Shown piece after piece: positions 1 to 11,750 of a DNA stretch of 64,000 bases. Both the position numbers and the translations under genes were made by a program. This stretch comes from Chamaecyparis obtusa (Eukaryota > Streptophyta > Pinopsida > Cupressales > Cupressaceae), in contig BSBK01001118.1 in NCBI GenBank assembly GCA_027943335.1, positions 1,849,501 through 1,913,500 on the forward strand. Direction: 5' to 3'. Below the pieces are notes generated by a model. It was not told the origin of the DNA and searched no databases. It saw only the letters and a program-made list of their open reading frames with translations. Position 1 is the stretch's first letter; every line of letters starts with the position of its first letter.

Positions 1-722
1 TACATAACAGAGATCCATAGCCAGGCGGGCGCTGATATTGACGCCCTCACTCGAATCTATGCTCACGAATAGGGATCACCATCGTTGAAAGGTTAGAAAG
101 GGTCAAAGCAAAAAAGTGAAAACAAGAGGTGAAAATGAATAGTAAAAAAGGCTTATACCCTTATATATAGCCCATTTTGACTTAAAAGGGCACTGCTTAG
201 TAGAAAAATGACCAAGAACCCAATTTTTTCACCCAATCTGCCAAATTAGGGGCATTTGTCATCAAGCAATCGTGAATACATTATCGGAAATAAAATTGAA
301 ATTCATTATAAATTGACCTAAATCACGCAAATTGATCGAAAACGTAATATACACACAAATTTTATTTCATTTTTGAGGGGGCATACACTTGGACAATCAC
401 GATCAACATCAACATCAGTAAATCAGGGGCACGACCATCAAATCAAAGCTTAATCTATCATCAAAATTTTTTTTGCTTATCAATCGAAAGGGGCATTAAA
501 CATCAAATCGTATCAAATCAGGCAACATATTAGACAACCTATCATCAAATCGACCATCATGGATTGTAAATCAATCAAAATTGCATCAATCCCATCATCA
601 AGATCTGCATCTTCTATCAATCATCAAATCAAACATAAAATTTAATTAGGACTTCACATAAAAAATGATCAGGACATTCTTTGATCCAATACGCTTTGTG
701 CATCAATTCAAAGATGGGCATT
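1..722 (+). mobile_element. 3' internal tail of a Tat-like Ty3/gypsy element (enters from left edge)
   Basis: No open frame or domain is visible here. I assign it as the untranslated 3' tail of an LTR element because it leads into a purine-rich tract (about 708-720) followed directly by a TG-starting LTR at 723. Polypurine-tract-like motifs of the form RGGGGCA recur near 248, 376, 423 and 488 before the one at 712. The stretch is rich in short atcaaatc words. The coding part of the element would lie left of the window. The assignment is inferred from position and from similarity of the LTR to the one at 52506. Confidence 0.45.
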
Positions 723-1581
723 TGTAATCACCTGAAAATGGACACGATTGATTAAGTGAGCAACTAAGGCAAAAATCAAGGAAATTAAATCAAATCAAGC
801 TAAAATCAAAGCTAAATTGCAATCAAGCCATAATTCAAATTTAATTAAAAATCAAAAGCCATAAAATCAATTTAAATCAAACAAATCATGATAAATCAAT
901 AAATTGTGCAATTAATCTAATTAATTGCATAGTTTCTTTAAATCAAATCAACCCATTCAAGGGGTACACATGGCTAAACATATTAATTAAATCATATTTT
1001 CCCTCAACTACCAAATAGGAGAAAAATGCATCAACCAATAGGATTTGAGAACCAAGCTCACATGGATCAAGCTCACATCGAATCTCCATCACACATAATG
1101 AGAAAGAATCTTGTCCACCCATTTTTTCCTCTTGTCCCAAGCTTCCAGGACCAAATATTTAAGTGGTCTCCAAAGGTGGAACCATAGACTTAAGCCTAAC
1201 CTAATCATGATCAAATCAACTCTACCCCCACCCTTGCCAAAATCTATAAAAGCAAGGCATAATTCAATCAATAATCATCCACAATTATTTGAAAATCATC
1301 AAACCTCTTGCAATTTTAAGCTAGAAAGGTAAATCTAGGAGCTAATTAGTCTATTTCATTTGGAATTAATTTGTTTTAGCTTGTTTTATCATACTTTCTC
1401 ATATTATGATTGTCACTAGTGAGAGCTTGCTAAGAGCTCTTCATTAGCATCCCTAATTAGAGTCATACAGTGCTCATTTATCTTTTAAATAGCTTAATTA
1501 GATTTCTTTTGAGGTAATTTAGTTCTTATTTTGATTTATTTGACAAAGCTGACCCTATGAAGGTACTAATCCTAGTACACA
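723..1581 (+). repeat. LTR (3' or solo) of a Tat-like Ty3/gypsy element
   Basis: The block begins TGTAATCACC and ends near CCTAGTACACA, about 859 bp. Its promoter half resembles the LTR at 52506-53359: a pyrimidine-rich tcTACCCCC(A)CCCTTG segment, a TATA-like ctataaaag at about 1243, a run of catcc/aatca words, then a gtcactagtgag segment near 1411 matched at about 53196. No primer-binding site follows it, so it is a 3' LTR or a solo LTR. The two LTRs are related but clearly diverged, so they belong to different families or ages. Confidence 0.55.
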
Positions 1582-2249
1582 ACCTTCAAATCATAATTAT
1601 ATCCCTTCATATTATGATGTTTAATATAACTATCCTAATGGCTCCCATCAGTGGTACCAAAATAACCATTTAGATGATGTTTAATATAATTTTGTGTGCA
1701 TATTTGATCAGGTTATGTTTGAGTTGTAGAAATTTCAACACATTATACAATTTGAGGAGAACTTCAGATGCATCACAAACCAATATTAGAATATATTACT
1801 ATATATGTTGTTATGAGGCTAGCATGACATGAGGAATGCCAGGACAGGATTTTGAATGTTTTTTATCTTGTGTAGAATTGTCTACTATAATATAAAGTAC
1901 CAAAAATCACAAAATCATTCTTCTTAAATGTAATTATAATTTTTAAGATCAAAGTACCGATAAATTCATTCACTTGCATCTCAAGTCCAATTGTTAAGTG
2001 ACAAACAAATATCAAGGCTGAAGAGAAAATCAAATATAATCATATGTAAGGTACTACAATACTAACCTAATCAAATTTTTATCTTCCTTGAGTAATGCAA
2101 TGCCCAAAAACCAATGAATAATACACTTTGATGTATCCTTCTCAATAATAGCCAAAAGAATGGTGTTGATATTGCTAGGCAATCACACAGATCCACATCA
2201 ATTTTTATGTGCCTCCATTCCCCAAAAAAGGAGAATAAGAAATGTTAGT
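1582..2249. other. Intergenic, no gene seen
   Basis: AT-rich sequence with stops in all frames. No domain, repeat array or regulatory motif could be supported here. It may be further decayed retroelement sequence, but I cannot show that. Confidence 0.4.
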
Positions 2250-3540
2250 CACTAGATTTTCCTCTAGTACCAATGGAACAAACTCTTCAACTTCAACTTT
2301 CTACATGACTATTAAATATATAAAATTTTATAATAGAAATTGACATTGGCCTTGTTACTTTTTATCCTGCTACTTAACCAGTTGTCATGACACTCCATCA
2401 ATGTGAGTCCTATGGCACAAGTCCCAGATAATAGCTAAGCCTCCTGAGGCTCTTTTGGAAGGAGATGCTACAACTTCTCTAACTCCAAGGTTTCTTCTAA
2501 AATATTCTAAATCATCATTATTGAGTTTTATTTCCTATAAAATTACTATGTCAAAGTTTGAAGTAGATAAGCAACATTTTACGACTCGCTGCTTGTCCTA
2601 ACATTCCACGTAAGGAGTTTCATGGTGCCATGGGAAGGTCCTTCCCCTTCCCTGCATTGAGCATCATTGTTAGTTTAACCTATCCTTCAACTTCTGCATC
2701 TTTGGCTCTTAATTCTGGGAGGTTAAACTAACAATGATGTAGCAAAGATCCTAAACTTTTTATAAAATTATTGTGTTGTCTCTATCAAGCCATCCTTGAT
2801 TTCTAACTTAATCTTATCTTCTGTCTTAGGGTTTAAGCATTTTTTCTTTGGATCATTATGCCCTAGCCTCTGTTGATGTTGTAGGGATTGGAGAGCCCTC
2901 TGATCTTTTTCAGTATTATGGGAGTCCTATTTCTTTGGTTTATGAAGGTTTGCTTTGTCTGTTTTTCCTCTTTCAGATGGATTGCTTGTAATCTGGCCTT
3001 TGAATGGATCATTTTTAATGGGAACTAGTTTTGAAGAACCTTCCCCAATAGAATGTAGATGATTGAATCTATTATGGCTTAGAGGAATAGCCGCTTGAGC
3101 CAATTTCCTTGTTTGAGGAAGGAAAATTCAAAAAGATTTTCCCCATGAAGCCTTGTTTCTGTTCAAAAATCCAAATCCCCTCCTTTCTGCTTGTAGCATC
3201 CATTTGGACATGACCTCATGCCATCATGACTCACTTTGTGTTTGGGGAAGGAGAGCCCAGTTCCCATTTTTGACAATAGGAAGCCCTAACCTTGCGTATT
3301 TCGTTCGATAGAAATGATACTACTTCTCGATTTTCGCATCTTCATAAAATGACATAGCCATATTTTTTATTTCTTCGAAGGGCTTTTGCAACCTTTGAGA
3401 AAATGAATCGTTGAGTGTACCAAGATTTCTCTTCACCATGTTGGGAAACTTCGCAACCAACTGGAAAGGATTCAATGCCAAGCTAGGATAAAGGAAAGCA
3501 CTACCCTCCTATCAATCAAACTTGCCTCCAATCTAGGATC
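2250..3540 (-). pseudogene. LINE retrotransposon remnant (ORF1 end and ORF2 endonuclease start)
   Basis: Read on the minus strand, an ATG at 2623 opens MKLLTWNVR, the usual start of a plant L1-type ORF2 apurinic endonuclease. Downstream (about 2460-2425) the frame gives ASGGLAIIWD, the conserved SGGL(A/L)ILWD block of the same domain, and then a reading like ECHDNWLSSRIKSN. Upstream (about 3500-2700) a helical, Lys-rich reading including RLQKPFEEIKNMAMSF could be the end of ORF1. Several stops and frame changes break the reading, so this is dead. No reverse transcriptase is visible. The 5' and 3' limits are approximate. Confidence 0.55.
2662..2739. repeat. Perfect 20-bp inverted repeat (hairpin)
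   Basis: catcattgttagtttaacct (2662-2681) is matched exactly by its reverse complement at 2720-2739, leaving a 38-nt loop. It lies just upstream of the ORF2 start in the minus-strand LINE remnant, so it may be a small later insertion or a structure of the LINE inter-ORF region. Confidence 0.75.
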
Positions 3541-4239
3541 AAATTGTTGCCCACTGATAAATTCACTATCTAATTATGCAAGATTATTTCTTTCTTTTTA
3601 TTAAATCTTAAAATTATTTTTACAAATAAAATTACAAATCTGAAAATGCAACCTACATTAGATTTAGATAATTTGATTTAAATATTAGATCTAGATAATT
3701 TGATTTAAATATTACATTTAGATAAGATGATTTAAATATTACAATTAGTGATTTCAATATTATAATTGGTGATTTCAATATTAGATTTAGATAATATGAA
3801 TTAAATATTAGAATAAGATTATTTAGTTTCAATATTAGCTTTAATTTTTTGATTTAAATAGTTTGATTTTGTTAGTATTTTAATAGTTTGCTTTAAATAT
3901 TAGATTTAGTTTTAATATGAATGGCAATGCCACCATATTTATATTAATATTTTTTACATTAATGTTTAAGGTGTCCTAATGTATGAACTATTTTTCCAAA
4001 TATGGAAGGCGATGTTGCTATATAAATGAGCATTTGAATATATTGATTTATAGTGATTTTAATAGTTAGTTTCATTAAATAGTTTGATTTACAATTGAAT
4101 ATGTTCATTTTCACACTATTAGTCCCTAGGTTAGGTTAGTTATTTGGAATACATTACAAATTAAGTTTACTATTAGGGATTGTATAGTATCTTTTAATTT
4201 ATAAATTGAAATGGTTTTTTTGTAATCATACATAAGACA
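3541..4239. other. Intergenic AT-rich stretch with tandem repeats
   Basis: No coding sequence. It holds the degenerate array at 3655-3905 and otherwise only AT-rich sequence. Confidence 0.5.
3655..3905. repeat. Degenerate AT-rich tandem repeat, unit about 25-31 bp
   Basis: Variants of ttagatttagataatttgat plus ttaaata recur about eight times with small changes (agatctag, acatttag, acaattag). It looks like an old minisatellite. Confidence 0.65.
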
Positions 4240-5285
4240 TACAAATGGAGGTCCATATGAGAATGAAGGTAGGAGTTAGCTATGATGAGGGCTTTAAGAG
4301 GGCCTAGTTTAAAGGAACAGTTATAGACTATAAGAAATTAAAAAAACCCAAAGATTTATGTAAGATATGATCACTTCATTACCGACAAATAGGCTCGAGA
4401 ACCTCTTGTTGAGGAAGTATTTTTAGAGTATATGAGACCTATTCCACCTGTGATTAGGTTGCCTCGATATATACCACCCGAGTTTGCATTTGAAGTTCTA
4501 GACAATGATTATTTCGGTTTGGACACCGAGAGCTTGGTAAGGAAAAGGTAGCTCGGTATGTGAATGGTCTGAGATTCAATATTCAGGATGAGCTTGGTAT
4601 GCTGAAGATTGATTTTGTTGAAGATGCTTATCAGTATGCTCTGAAGGTAGAAGATAAGTTGAAGAGGAAACAACCTAGTAACTCCCGAGGGAAGGAAAAG
4701 ATTGATCACTCGAGGAAGGATAAACCGACTGATGCAGAGGATGAACAGAAACCTATGGAATCGAAGAAAAAGACAGGTAGAGTTATCTTTAAGGGTACTT
4801 TCTATAACTGTGGAAAGGAAGGACACCGTTCTTTTGAGTGTACACAGAAGAAGGTTGACCAATGAACTACTGTGATGAATGAGAACATTCACAATGAACC
4901 TGAATCAAAGAACTTGCTACTTCAGCGAACATTGCTCAGTACAAAGGAGGAACCTTGTTAGAGGAGTAACTTGTTTAAAACCCGATGCAAGTTTGAAGGT
5001 AAGCTCTGCGATGTTATTGTTGATAGTGGTAGTACTGATAACCTTATTGCTGAGGGTTTGGTTCAGAAACTTGGTTTGAATAGAATGAAGCATCCTTGTC
5101 CTTATAAGCTTGGTTGGTTACAAGATGTTCATGCTTTGGAAGTAAGAGAACAATGCTTCATTGATGTTCAGATTGGCCAGTACAAGGATCTTGTGTTATG
5201 TGACATTGTGAAGATGAATAGTTGTGATATATTGCTCGGTAGACCTTGGCAATATGATTGCAGAGCTATTTATGACTGTGTCTGA
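4240..5285 (+). pseudogene. Ty3/gypsy gag-protease remnant
   Basis: From about 4536 a frame reads GKEKVARYVNGLRF then IQDELGM and EDAYQYALKVEDKLKRKQ, the C-terminal part of a chromovirus-type Gag. It continues to a zinc knuckle at about 4801-4841, FYNCGKEGHRSFEC. The first cysteine of the C-X2-C-X4-H-X4-C motif is replaced by Phe (ttc for tgc), so the knuckle is damaged. After a stop, a second segment (4971-5285) encodes a retropepsin with DSGSTDNLI at the active site and CDILLGRPW, the usual late block. No reverse transcriptase follows. The reading upstream of 4536, including about 50 open codons from 4392, is not recognisable. The copy is fragmented and not functional. Confidence 0.7.
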
Positions 5286-6600
5286 AATGTGTTTACTATT
5301 GTGAAGGATGACAAGAAATTTTCACTGATGTCTTTGATGGATACAATGCTCGGTAGGAGAAGCCTGAGTATTGGTAGCCGAGTTGAGATTGTGGATCCAG
5401 AGAAAATGAATGATCAGTATGGAGAACTGACCTATATGTTATCAAGGAGAGACTTGAAGAGACAGAGGAAACTGAAGTGGAAGAGTTTGCAACCAGAAAA
5501 GGTGGAGGACTTGTATATGAAGAACCAGTTCAGGATTTATGTGCTAAATCCCGGAAGATGTTCTTCTCACATATGAACATCTTTAGGAACCTGGGGTGTC
5601 TGATGCAAGGGCATCCAAGGTTAAGGCAGGGGCATTCTTTGTCCTCAGTGAAACTGCTTGGGGTGTTTGTATTTTGGCCGGTGTTACTCAGGTGCAGCCT
5701 TGACCGGTGGCCTTGGTCATTGAAGGAATCTCGGTCACTGAAGGAACTTGGTAGTCTCTAGCACTCGGTGAAGTGTTACTCAGTTATGCCTGCGGTGCTC
5801 GATCGACACTGGTGCTCGGCAATGCCTAGCATGCTCAGTTAATTCACTATTGCTCGATAGTTCTGGCTTGCCGATTGAAGTTTTATGTGATTTGTTGAGC
5901 CGACTTGGTGCATTTATTGTTGGTAGTTATTGTTATAGGCCAACATGCTGAATTAAATATTTGTATACATTTGTAAGCCGACTTGTATGACATTTAATTA
6001 TTTGTTTGGGGAGTTAATGGTTTCATCCAGCCAACTTGTGGCTGATGATTAGTATTTATAGGATGTTTGAGGGAGATCAGAGATCGAAGAGAAGACAAAT
6101 GATCAAGAGATCATAGGATCATTAGGAGATCATAAAGGTTCATGATTTGGAAGACTTGGTGAGTCAGATCTGAGGTTCTGAAAGCTGAAGTTGTGGAAGA
6201 GATCTTGCATGATCTTGTAGATCAGATTGTTATCTGATAGTTGTTTGTAGCAGAGCTAGTGGTTGCACACTTGGAGACAAGGAGATTGCTTGGAGGCTTG
6301 CAAGCTCAAGTTTAGATCTGCCTTAGGGTTTCCATCAGCTTCTGATTGTCTTCAGAGTTGAACTAGCTGAGATTGTCTTGGATCTATTTGTGGATCTTGC
6401 AATTGTTTCTATTTGTAATTGGCCCTAACCCGGAAGGCCTTACAGTCGGGCATGTTAATGCAAATTACTTGAAACAAGTGTTCTGTTATTTGTTGTGTTA
6501 AGTATTCCACTGTGTAATTCTGTTGGCTGCAAGGTTTGGACTGTCCTTAATTGGATCCACCATCCTTGACTGCATCGTTTTGGGTATCATTGTTTTGTAT
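5286..6600 (+). mobile_element. Probable 3' region and LTR fragment of the preceding gypsy remnant
   Basis: Beyond the protease the frame decays (a short continuation about 5289-5576 is still plausible polyprotein). The rest is non-coding, with repeated ctcggt and ccgacttg words, an atttataggatg TATA-like stretch near 6055, and a region around 6420-6560 (ccctaacccggaaggcc onward) that looks like an LTR R/U5. No terminal TG...CA pair or second LTR copy was found, so the limits are uncertain. Confidence 0.35.
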
Positions 6601-6912
6601 TCCAAATGAGAGGTTATGTTTTGTCATGTTTTCACAAAATGACCTTTTAGACCATTTCATTGTCATGATGTATCAATTATTCTTATAAACTATTCATTTT
6701 ATTAATGTTAAAATATATTGGCTCTCATTCTCTCCACGTTTCTATAATTCTTATAATTTCTTCACTCTAATTGTTGTTCTTATCTAATTTATTTTCCTAA
6801 TTGTTGTTGTATATGTTTGTGGTCATGTATAAATATGTATTTAAACATGAGACAAAAAATATAATCTCTAAATTAACATGTATTATTAATAAACATATGG
6901 CCTTTGAATTCA

Positions 6913-6950
<38 letters not shown>

Positions 6951-7098
6951 GTTGAAGATAATGTCTCCATGTGTATATATATACAATCATAGTAATTGAC
7001 ATCTAACACTCATTCTTTCTAAACAATACAATATTGTTAGATGCTAAACGTATAAAGTCTATTTAGGTTACTAACTTCAGCATTCTTTCATAGTAGCT
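6601..7098. other. Intergenic with (TC)n microsatellite
   Basis: Non-coding AT-rich DNA. A pure TC dinucleotide run of 16 repeats lies at 6917-6948. Confidence 0.6.
6917..6948. repeat. (TC)16 microsatellite
   Basis: Uninterrupted TC dinucleotides, read directly. Confidence 0.95.
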
Positions 7099-9175
7099 AT
7101 GGTGAGACCAAGGTTGAGCTTTGAATCAGAGGAGGCAAGAAGAGAATATCAAAGACAATATAGAAGAGAGAGTCATAGATGTCAACAAGAACAAAGGACA
7201 AAGTCAAAGAGAACAACATAAAATAAGGCACAATGAAGTTGATAGACAAAGGTCTTGTAGAAGAAGGGCATAAGTATGGAATTATTGAAAAATGAAAATC
7301 GAGATGAAACAAATGTAGAAAGAAACAATTGTCAACGAACTTTTGAACAACTCCTTCAAAATGAAGAAAGATGTGAAGGGCAACAAGGTGATCCCCAACC
7401 AAGTGACAAATATAACTATCCACCTAATGTAAACATTCAATTGGATGTTGAAAATGAAAACTATGCATGCATTAAACATGTTCCAAAAAACATGCAAATC
7501 AAATACAAATGAAATGTTGATGTGGAAGGTACTATGGAAAACATGCCAAACCCAAATGGTATGCTTCAATCCGAATTTAGAAGATTCGAAATGCAGTTTA
7601 AACATTAGATAAATAGTTTGAAGATTCCAAATATGTGTTATGTTTGTCAAGAATTTTATCTCAGATTGAAAGTATATCGCACATGTGAAGGTTCTATATG
7701 CACCAAGTGTTGACAAAAGAGAGGAACTCATAGGTTTTCATCTTCAAACAATATGGATCCCGACTCTCAACCACAAGAACTTGCAAATTTGACTCAGATT
7801 GAAGAGATGTTGATTGCACATGTCAGCCCTATATTGCAAGTTACATATGCAATCGGTGGTTAGTATAAGTACAAATGTCCCACTATAAGTTTTTCCCAAC
7901 ATGTAGAACAAGTATCCAAAGTTATGCCACATACAATTGATCATTTTCCAATCATTATTGTTCACAGAAGGAATCAATGTGGCACGCGTTATAACTTTAC
8001 TGACAAAGTAGAGCATGACAAGTTTTAGGAAAATGTTAGAATTGATGAAGTTGCTCTCAATGACTTGCCAAGAAATTCTGATGAGAATGTTTTTAAATAA
8101 TTGAAGACAATACACATGAAATTTGATTATGATGCAAACGAAGTCATACTTGTGAATCTAGTCATGGTGATTGATGAAGGTAATATAATTGAGCACACAA
8201 CATTTATGGCTTTGAGAGAAATGGAATTAATCCATGCATGGGTTAACAATCCTAATACAATGTCATCTACAATAATTGAATGACTAACTATAGGTGCATC
8301 ACCCATCAATGAATATGTCAAATTGTTGGATATGACATTTCTAGCATTGTTTCTTGATAGAAGATAGAAGATGTGATTGGTTAGAGCTAAGAATGAAGCA
8401 AATTCATCTATATGAATTTGTGAAACATTTGTTACGGTATAAAACATCCAAAATTTAAGTATTTCATGATGAACATGATAATGAGACATTGTGCACAAAA
8501 TTCATCAACTATATTTGTAAAAAAGAGTTTTCAAAACATGTCAATTACCATCAATGAGCTACGTGAACATATAGAAAATATGCCACATAAAAATCTGGCA
8601 GATAAATTGATACGGTTTGGAACAACTCTAAGATGCACAAGATCATATTATGCTAAATGTAAAGTCTGGTAGATAAATTGATGCGGTTTGGAACAACTCT
8701 AAGATGCACGAGATCATATTAGGAGATCATATTAGGCTAAATGTAAAGTAGAATTAATAGACGTGCTTCATCAAATTAGCACACCTGAAAATTTCTTCAC
8801 ATTAAGTGTAGTGAATTTGCATGCACTGATGCTAGGAACACCACCAATTGATCTACAAGAGGATCAACCATGAAGAAGACAAAATGTCATTGACTATCCT
8901 CATATAGTTGCACATTACATGCATTTAAGGCATACAATGTTTAGAAAGGAGATACTTGAAAAAAGTTTGAAACTCAAAGACTTTTGGTGTATTTATGGGT
9001 GGCAATATAGGAGCTCACCTCTTGTGGTTCCATAGGGCTCGAAGGAGCACCGAACATGGACACTATTGACTAGTCAAATGAGGAGGAGATATTTTCATTT
9101 TATTATTTATGCATGGAATCCTAGACATGATCCTCATCAAAGAAATATACATGTATGTTTAAAGTAATTTGATCA
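7099..9175 (+). pseudogene. Helitron Rep/helicase polyprotein remnant (N-terminal and Rep part)
   Basis: An ATG at 7099 starts an Arg/Glu-rich reading (RREYQRQYRRESHRC), typical of Helitron N termini. The same frame, with stops, continues to a Cys cluster at about 7635-7713 (CYVCQEF ... CTKC), then NNMDP and LTQIEEMLIAHVSPI at about 7750-7840, the signature of the DUF6570-type region before plant Helitron Rep domains. Later pieces match the Helitron-like N-terminal domain: INELREHIENM at about 8550, FFTLS near 8797, FRKEILEKSLKLKDFW at about 8940-8990, and AWNPRHDPHQRN near 9110-9150. The HUH catalytic region (about 9000-9035) reads SPLVVP where two histidines are expected. Many stops and at least one frame change; no helicase is present. 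It cannot encode a working transposase. Helitron hairpin and CTRR ends were not found. Confidence 0.7.
8594..8748 (+). repeat. Tandem duplication (71-bp unit) inside the Helitron remnant
   Basis: The segment starting tctggcagataaattgat at 8594 recurs at 8665 as tctggtagataaattgat and runs on through gatgcac and agatcatatta. The second copy has an extra agatcatatta unit. It adds one copy of coding sequence and helps break the frame. Confidence 0.85.
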
Positions 9176-9323
9176 TATATATCAATAAAAAATTGATGTT
9201 TACAATATGTATATTACCATATATTTATTATAAATATTTAATATAATAAATTAACCATATTCGTTTTTAAGCTTTCCAAAATTTTGGTCAACATCTATGT
9301 CTCAAAAATAGTGCACAACTAGC

Positions 9324-9408
9324 AAAGATAGATATCGATCATGACTATGAAGAGATAGTCAATTGTGTGGAACGAGTATATGCTTATGTAAAAAAAAAAG
9401 GAACTAGC

Positions 9409-9439
<31 letters not shown>

Positions 9440-9733
9440 AAGATAGATATCGATCATGACTATGAAGAGATAGTCAATTGTATGAAGTGAGTAAAAAAAA
9501 GGAAAAAAGAATATACGCTGAGGTAGTAATCCCTCTTGACAATCTTTTTTATTCTTTTTTATTCTTTTTTATTCTTTTTATCCTAAAGCCATAACCTATA
9601 ATAATAACCACATAATAACCACGAACAGAGAAAAACAAAAAGGATTAACCTCAACATATTATATATATATATATATATAATCCTAAAGCCATAACCTATA
9701 TTAATAACCACGAACGGAGGAAAACAAAAAGAA
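9324..9733. repeat. Duplicated blocks flanking (TA)n microsatellites
   Basis: A 43-bp block (aaagatagatatcgatcatg onward) occurs at 9324-9366 and 9439-9481, the second copy immediately after a (TA)n run at 9417-9438. A second block (tcctaaagccataacctat onward) occurs at 9581-9646 and 9681-9733, again with its second copy just after a (TA)n run (9658-9679). Between them is a short ttttttattc array (about 9546-9580). The pattern suggests slippage or template switching at TA tracts. Confidence 0.85.
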
Positions 9734-9740
9734 TGGGTTG

Positions 9741-11750
9741 GCAATCAAACACAGTTTGCTGCATTAACTTGTATCCCACATTTTAAAACTGTAACAGAGC
9801 AAAATAAATAGAAAAGGATTTAGAATCTGCTAATCATAACAACCCAAATTGAAACAGCTTTTACGGTTACCCTATTTGCTTAAATATTGAGGGATTTGCC
9901 GCACTGTGACCAGATGGATATTCAATACAGAACCTCATCTGATTGTGAATATTTAGTACTGGCAACTGGGAAAGGGTAGGCTTAAATTTTCAGATTTTCC
10001 GCTCTCATTTGTTTGCTAATATTTGTATATTTCTATTTCAATTCTCATCAAAAAGCATTAATCTGTATACAAATATTATTTGGATTTTAGTAAAATAATA
10101 TTGTTGCACTTAAATACTTCTGAGATCAATAATCAGAAGTCTGAGGGCATTGCAAGCCATTTCTCAGAGAGAACAAAAACTACTTTCAAGGCCTTTTCTC
10201 AGACAGAAGAAGATCATGGAAACTAGCTCTCCTGAACAATCGACTCAAGAAATATGGAATTAAATCAGTAGTCCCGGCCAGGAAAATTTCTTCTGAAACA
10301 CACCTTACTCCATGATAGAATCGTTTACTGCTTCAAACAACTGACGGGGCCCTTTAAAGAGCATAAAATAAGTATACTGGCATCGAAGAAAGGGAAAAAC
10401 GAATATAATAGAAAATGTTTGGAATCTGAATTAACTAAGAATCTCAATTTAATTTTTTAAAATACCAACAATATGCCGCCAGTATGAATCACTGAATCTC
10501 TGAAAAAATATTCATAGAATCTCTGAAAAAAAATGCATCGAGGTCAAAAGATACCTCTCTAAAGAGATGTGTCTGGACCGATTTAAAAGATAAATCAATC
10601 GAATACCTGATCCGTAAAACGTCACATGCTTAATCATACAAATGTTCCACTGGTGCTCGAGATTCAGGATTCGTCATTCTTTGTAGATAAAAATATCTTG
10701 AAACTAGGGAGCATAATAATGGAAGATAAAATGTTTAGCCGAGTCTACCGCTTTTCTTATCATCTCTGATCATTATGCTAACTGAGGCAGTAGCCACCAT
10801 AATTTCTTCTTCAGGCGACCCTGCGCAATTATAAGGATTAAAAAGCCTTAATTAATGTAGAAGTGCGGTGAATATTTAGGCATCAAAACTGTATTTGCAC
10901 CCAGTCAAATTATTTTACAATGCTTCAATGATTCAACCCTCGTTAGCGGGCATTACAAATCTATCACATTTTCAGATTCATTTTATGAGATTATTATGAA
11001 AAGGATGACACAGATTGCAATCTTGTATCGGGAGAAACTAGCCGCAGCAACTTTGATCAAATGGATATACCCCTATTTTTATCTCTCAACTCAGGGAATG
11101 GATTCCCCTCAGTTTTCGAGCTGAGCCACAATGATTTTAGCCAAATGTGGCCCCTCGTTTTTTGAAAGAAACAGTGGATTTTGGATGCCCTCTTCAGCGG
11201 TTGAAGACAATACCACGAGGGAAATCAAATCATCTCACGCACTTAACTGCATCCCAATTACTTTTTAAAGCTTTGAACCGAAGAAATTTTGAAGTTTCAT
11301 ACTCCCCTGTGGCCTTGATACATAAACCCCTCAAACCCTCTAACTTCAAACAAAAAATTGCGCTCCAAAATTACAAAGATGGAATCTGGCAGGCAACTGT
11401 ACGGTAGCATGATGCGTGGGTCCGGCAATCAAAAGTTTAATGTCTTTACATACTGCATGATCCATCATTATGAGAAAGTGGAACAGAAATGTTGAATGGC
11501 CATTATTAAATGAGAAAAGGAGAGGCAAATTCCACATGATCAACTGGAAAAAATATTTAAAAAGAAGATGTCGTTACAGGTGTTGGATAAGTAAATAATA
11601 ATAAGAGTTGATACATTTTTAATACAAAACCTATACAGTGAATAGTGCACACAGCGGGTAAAATATAGCTAGCACAATAACAGGCAAATCGCTGTTAAAA
11701 ACTCTAGAAAATCATCCAGTTAACCAGTGACTGTAGAGCTGCTACTACTA
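9741..11750. other. Intergenic, downstream flank of the lipocalin gene
   Basis: About 2 kb with no gene I can support. An open stretch at 11147-11407 (plus strand) has no recognisable domain. The last few hundred bases should include the 3' UTR of the minus-strand lipocalin gene, but I could not place a polyadenylation site with confidence. Confidence 0.45.

Noticed and set aside
4879..5079. Separate 66-codon open stretch over the gypsy protease
   Set aside because: A shadow frame of the retropepsin segment at 4971-5285.
11147..11407. 86-codon open stretch downstream of TIL
   Set aside because: No domain, no splice context and no homology that I recognise.
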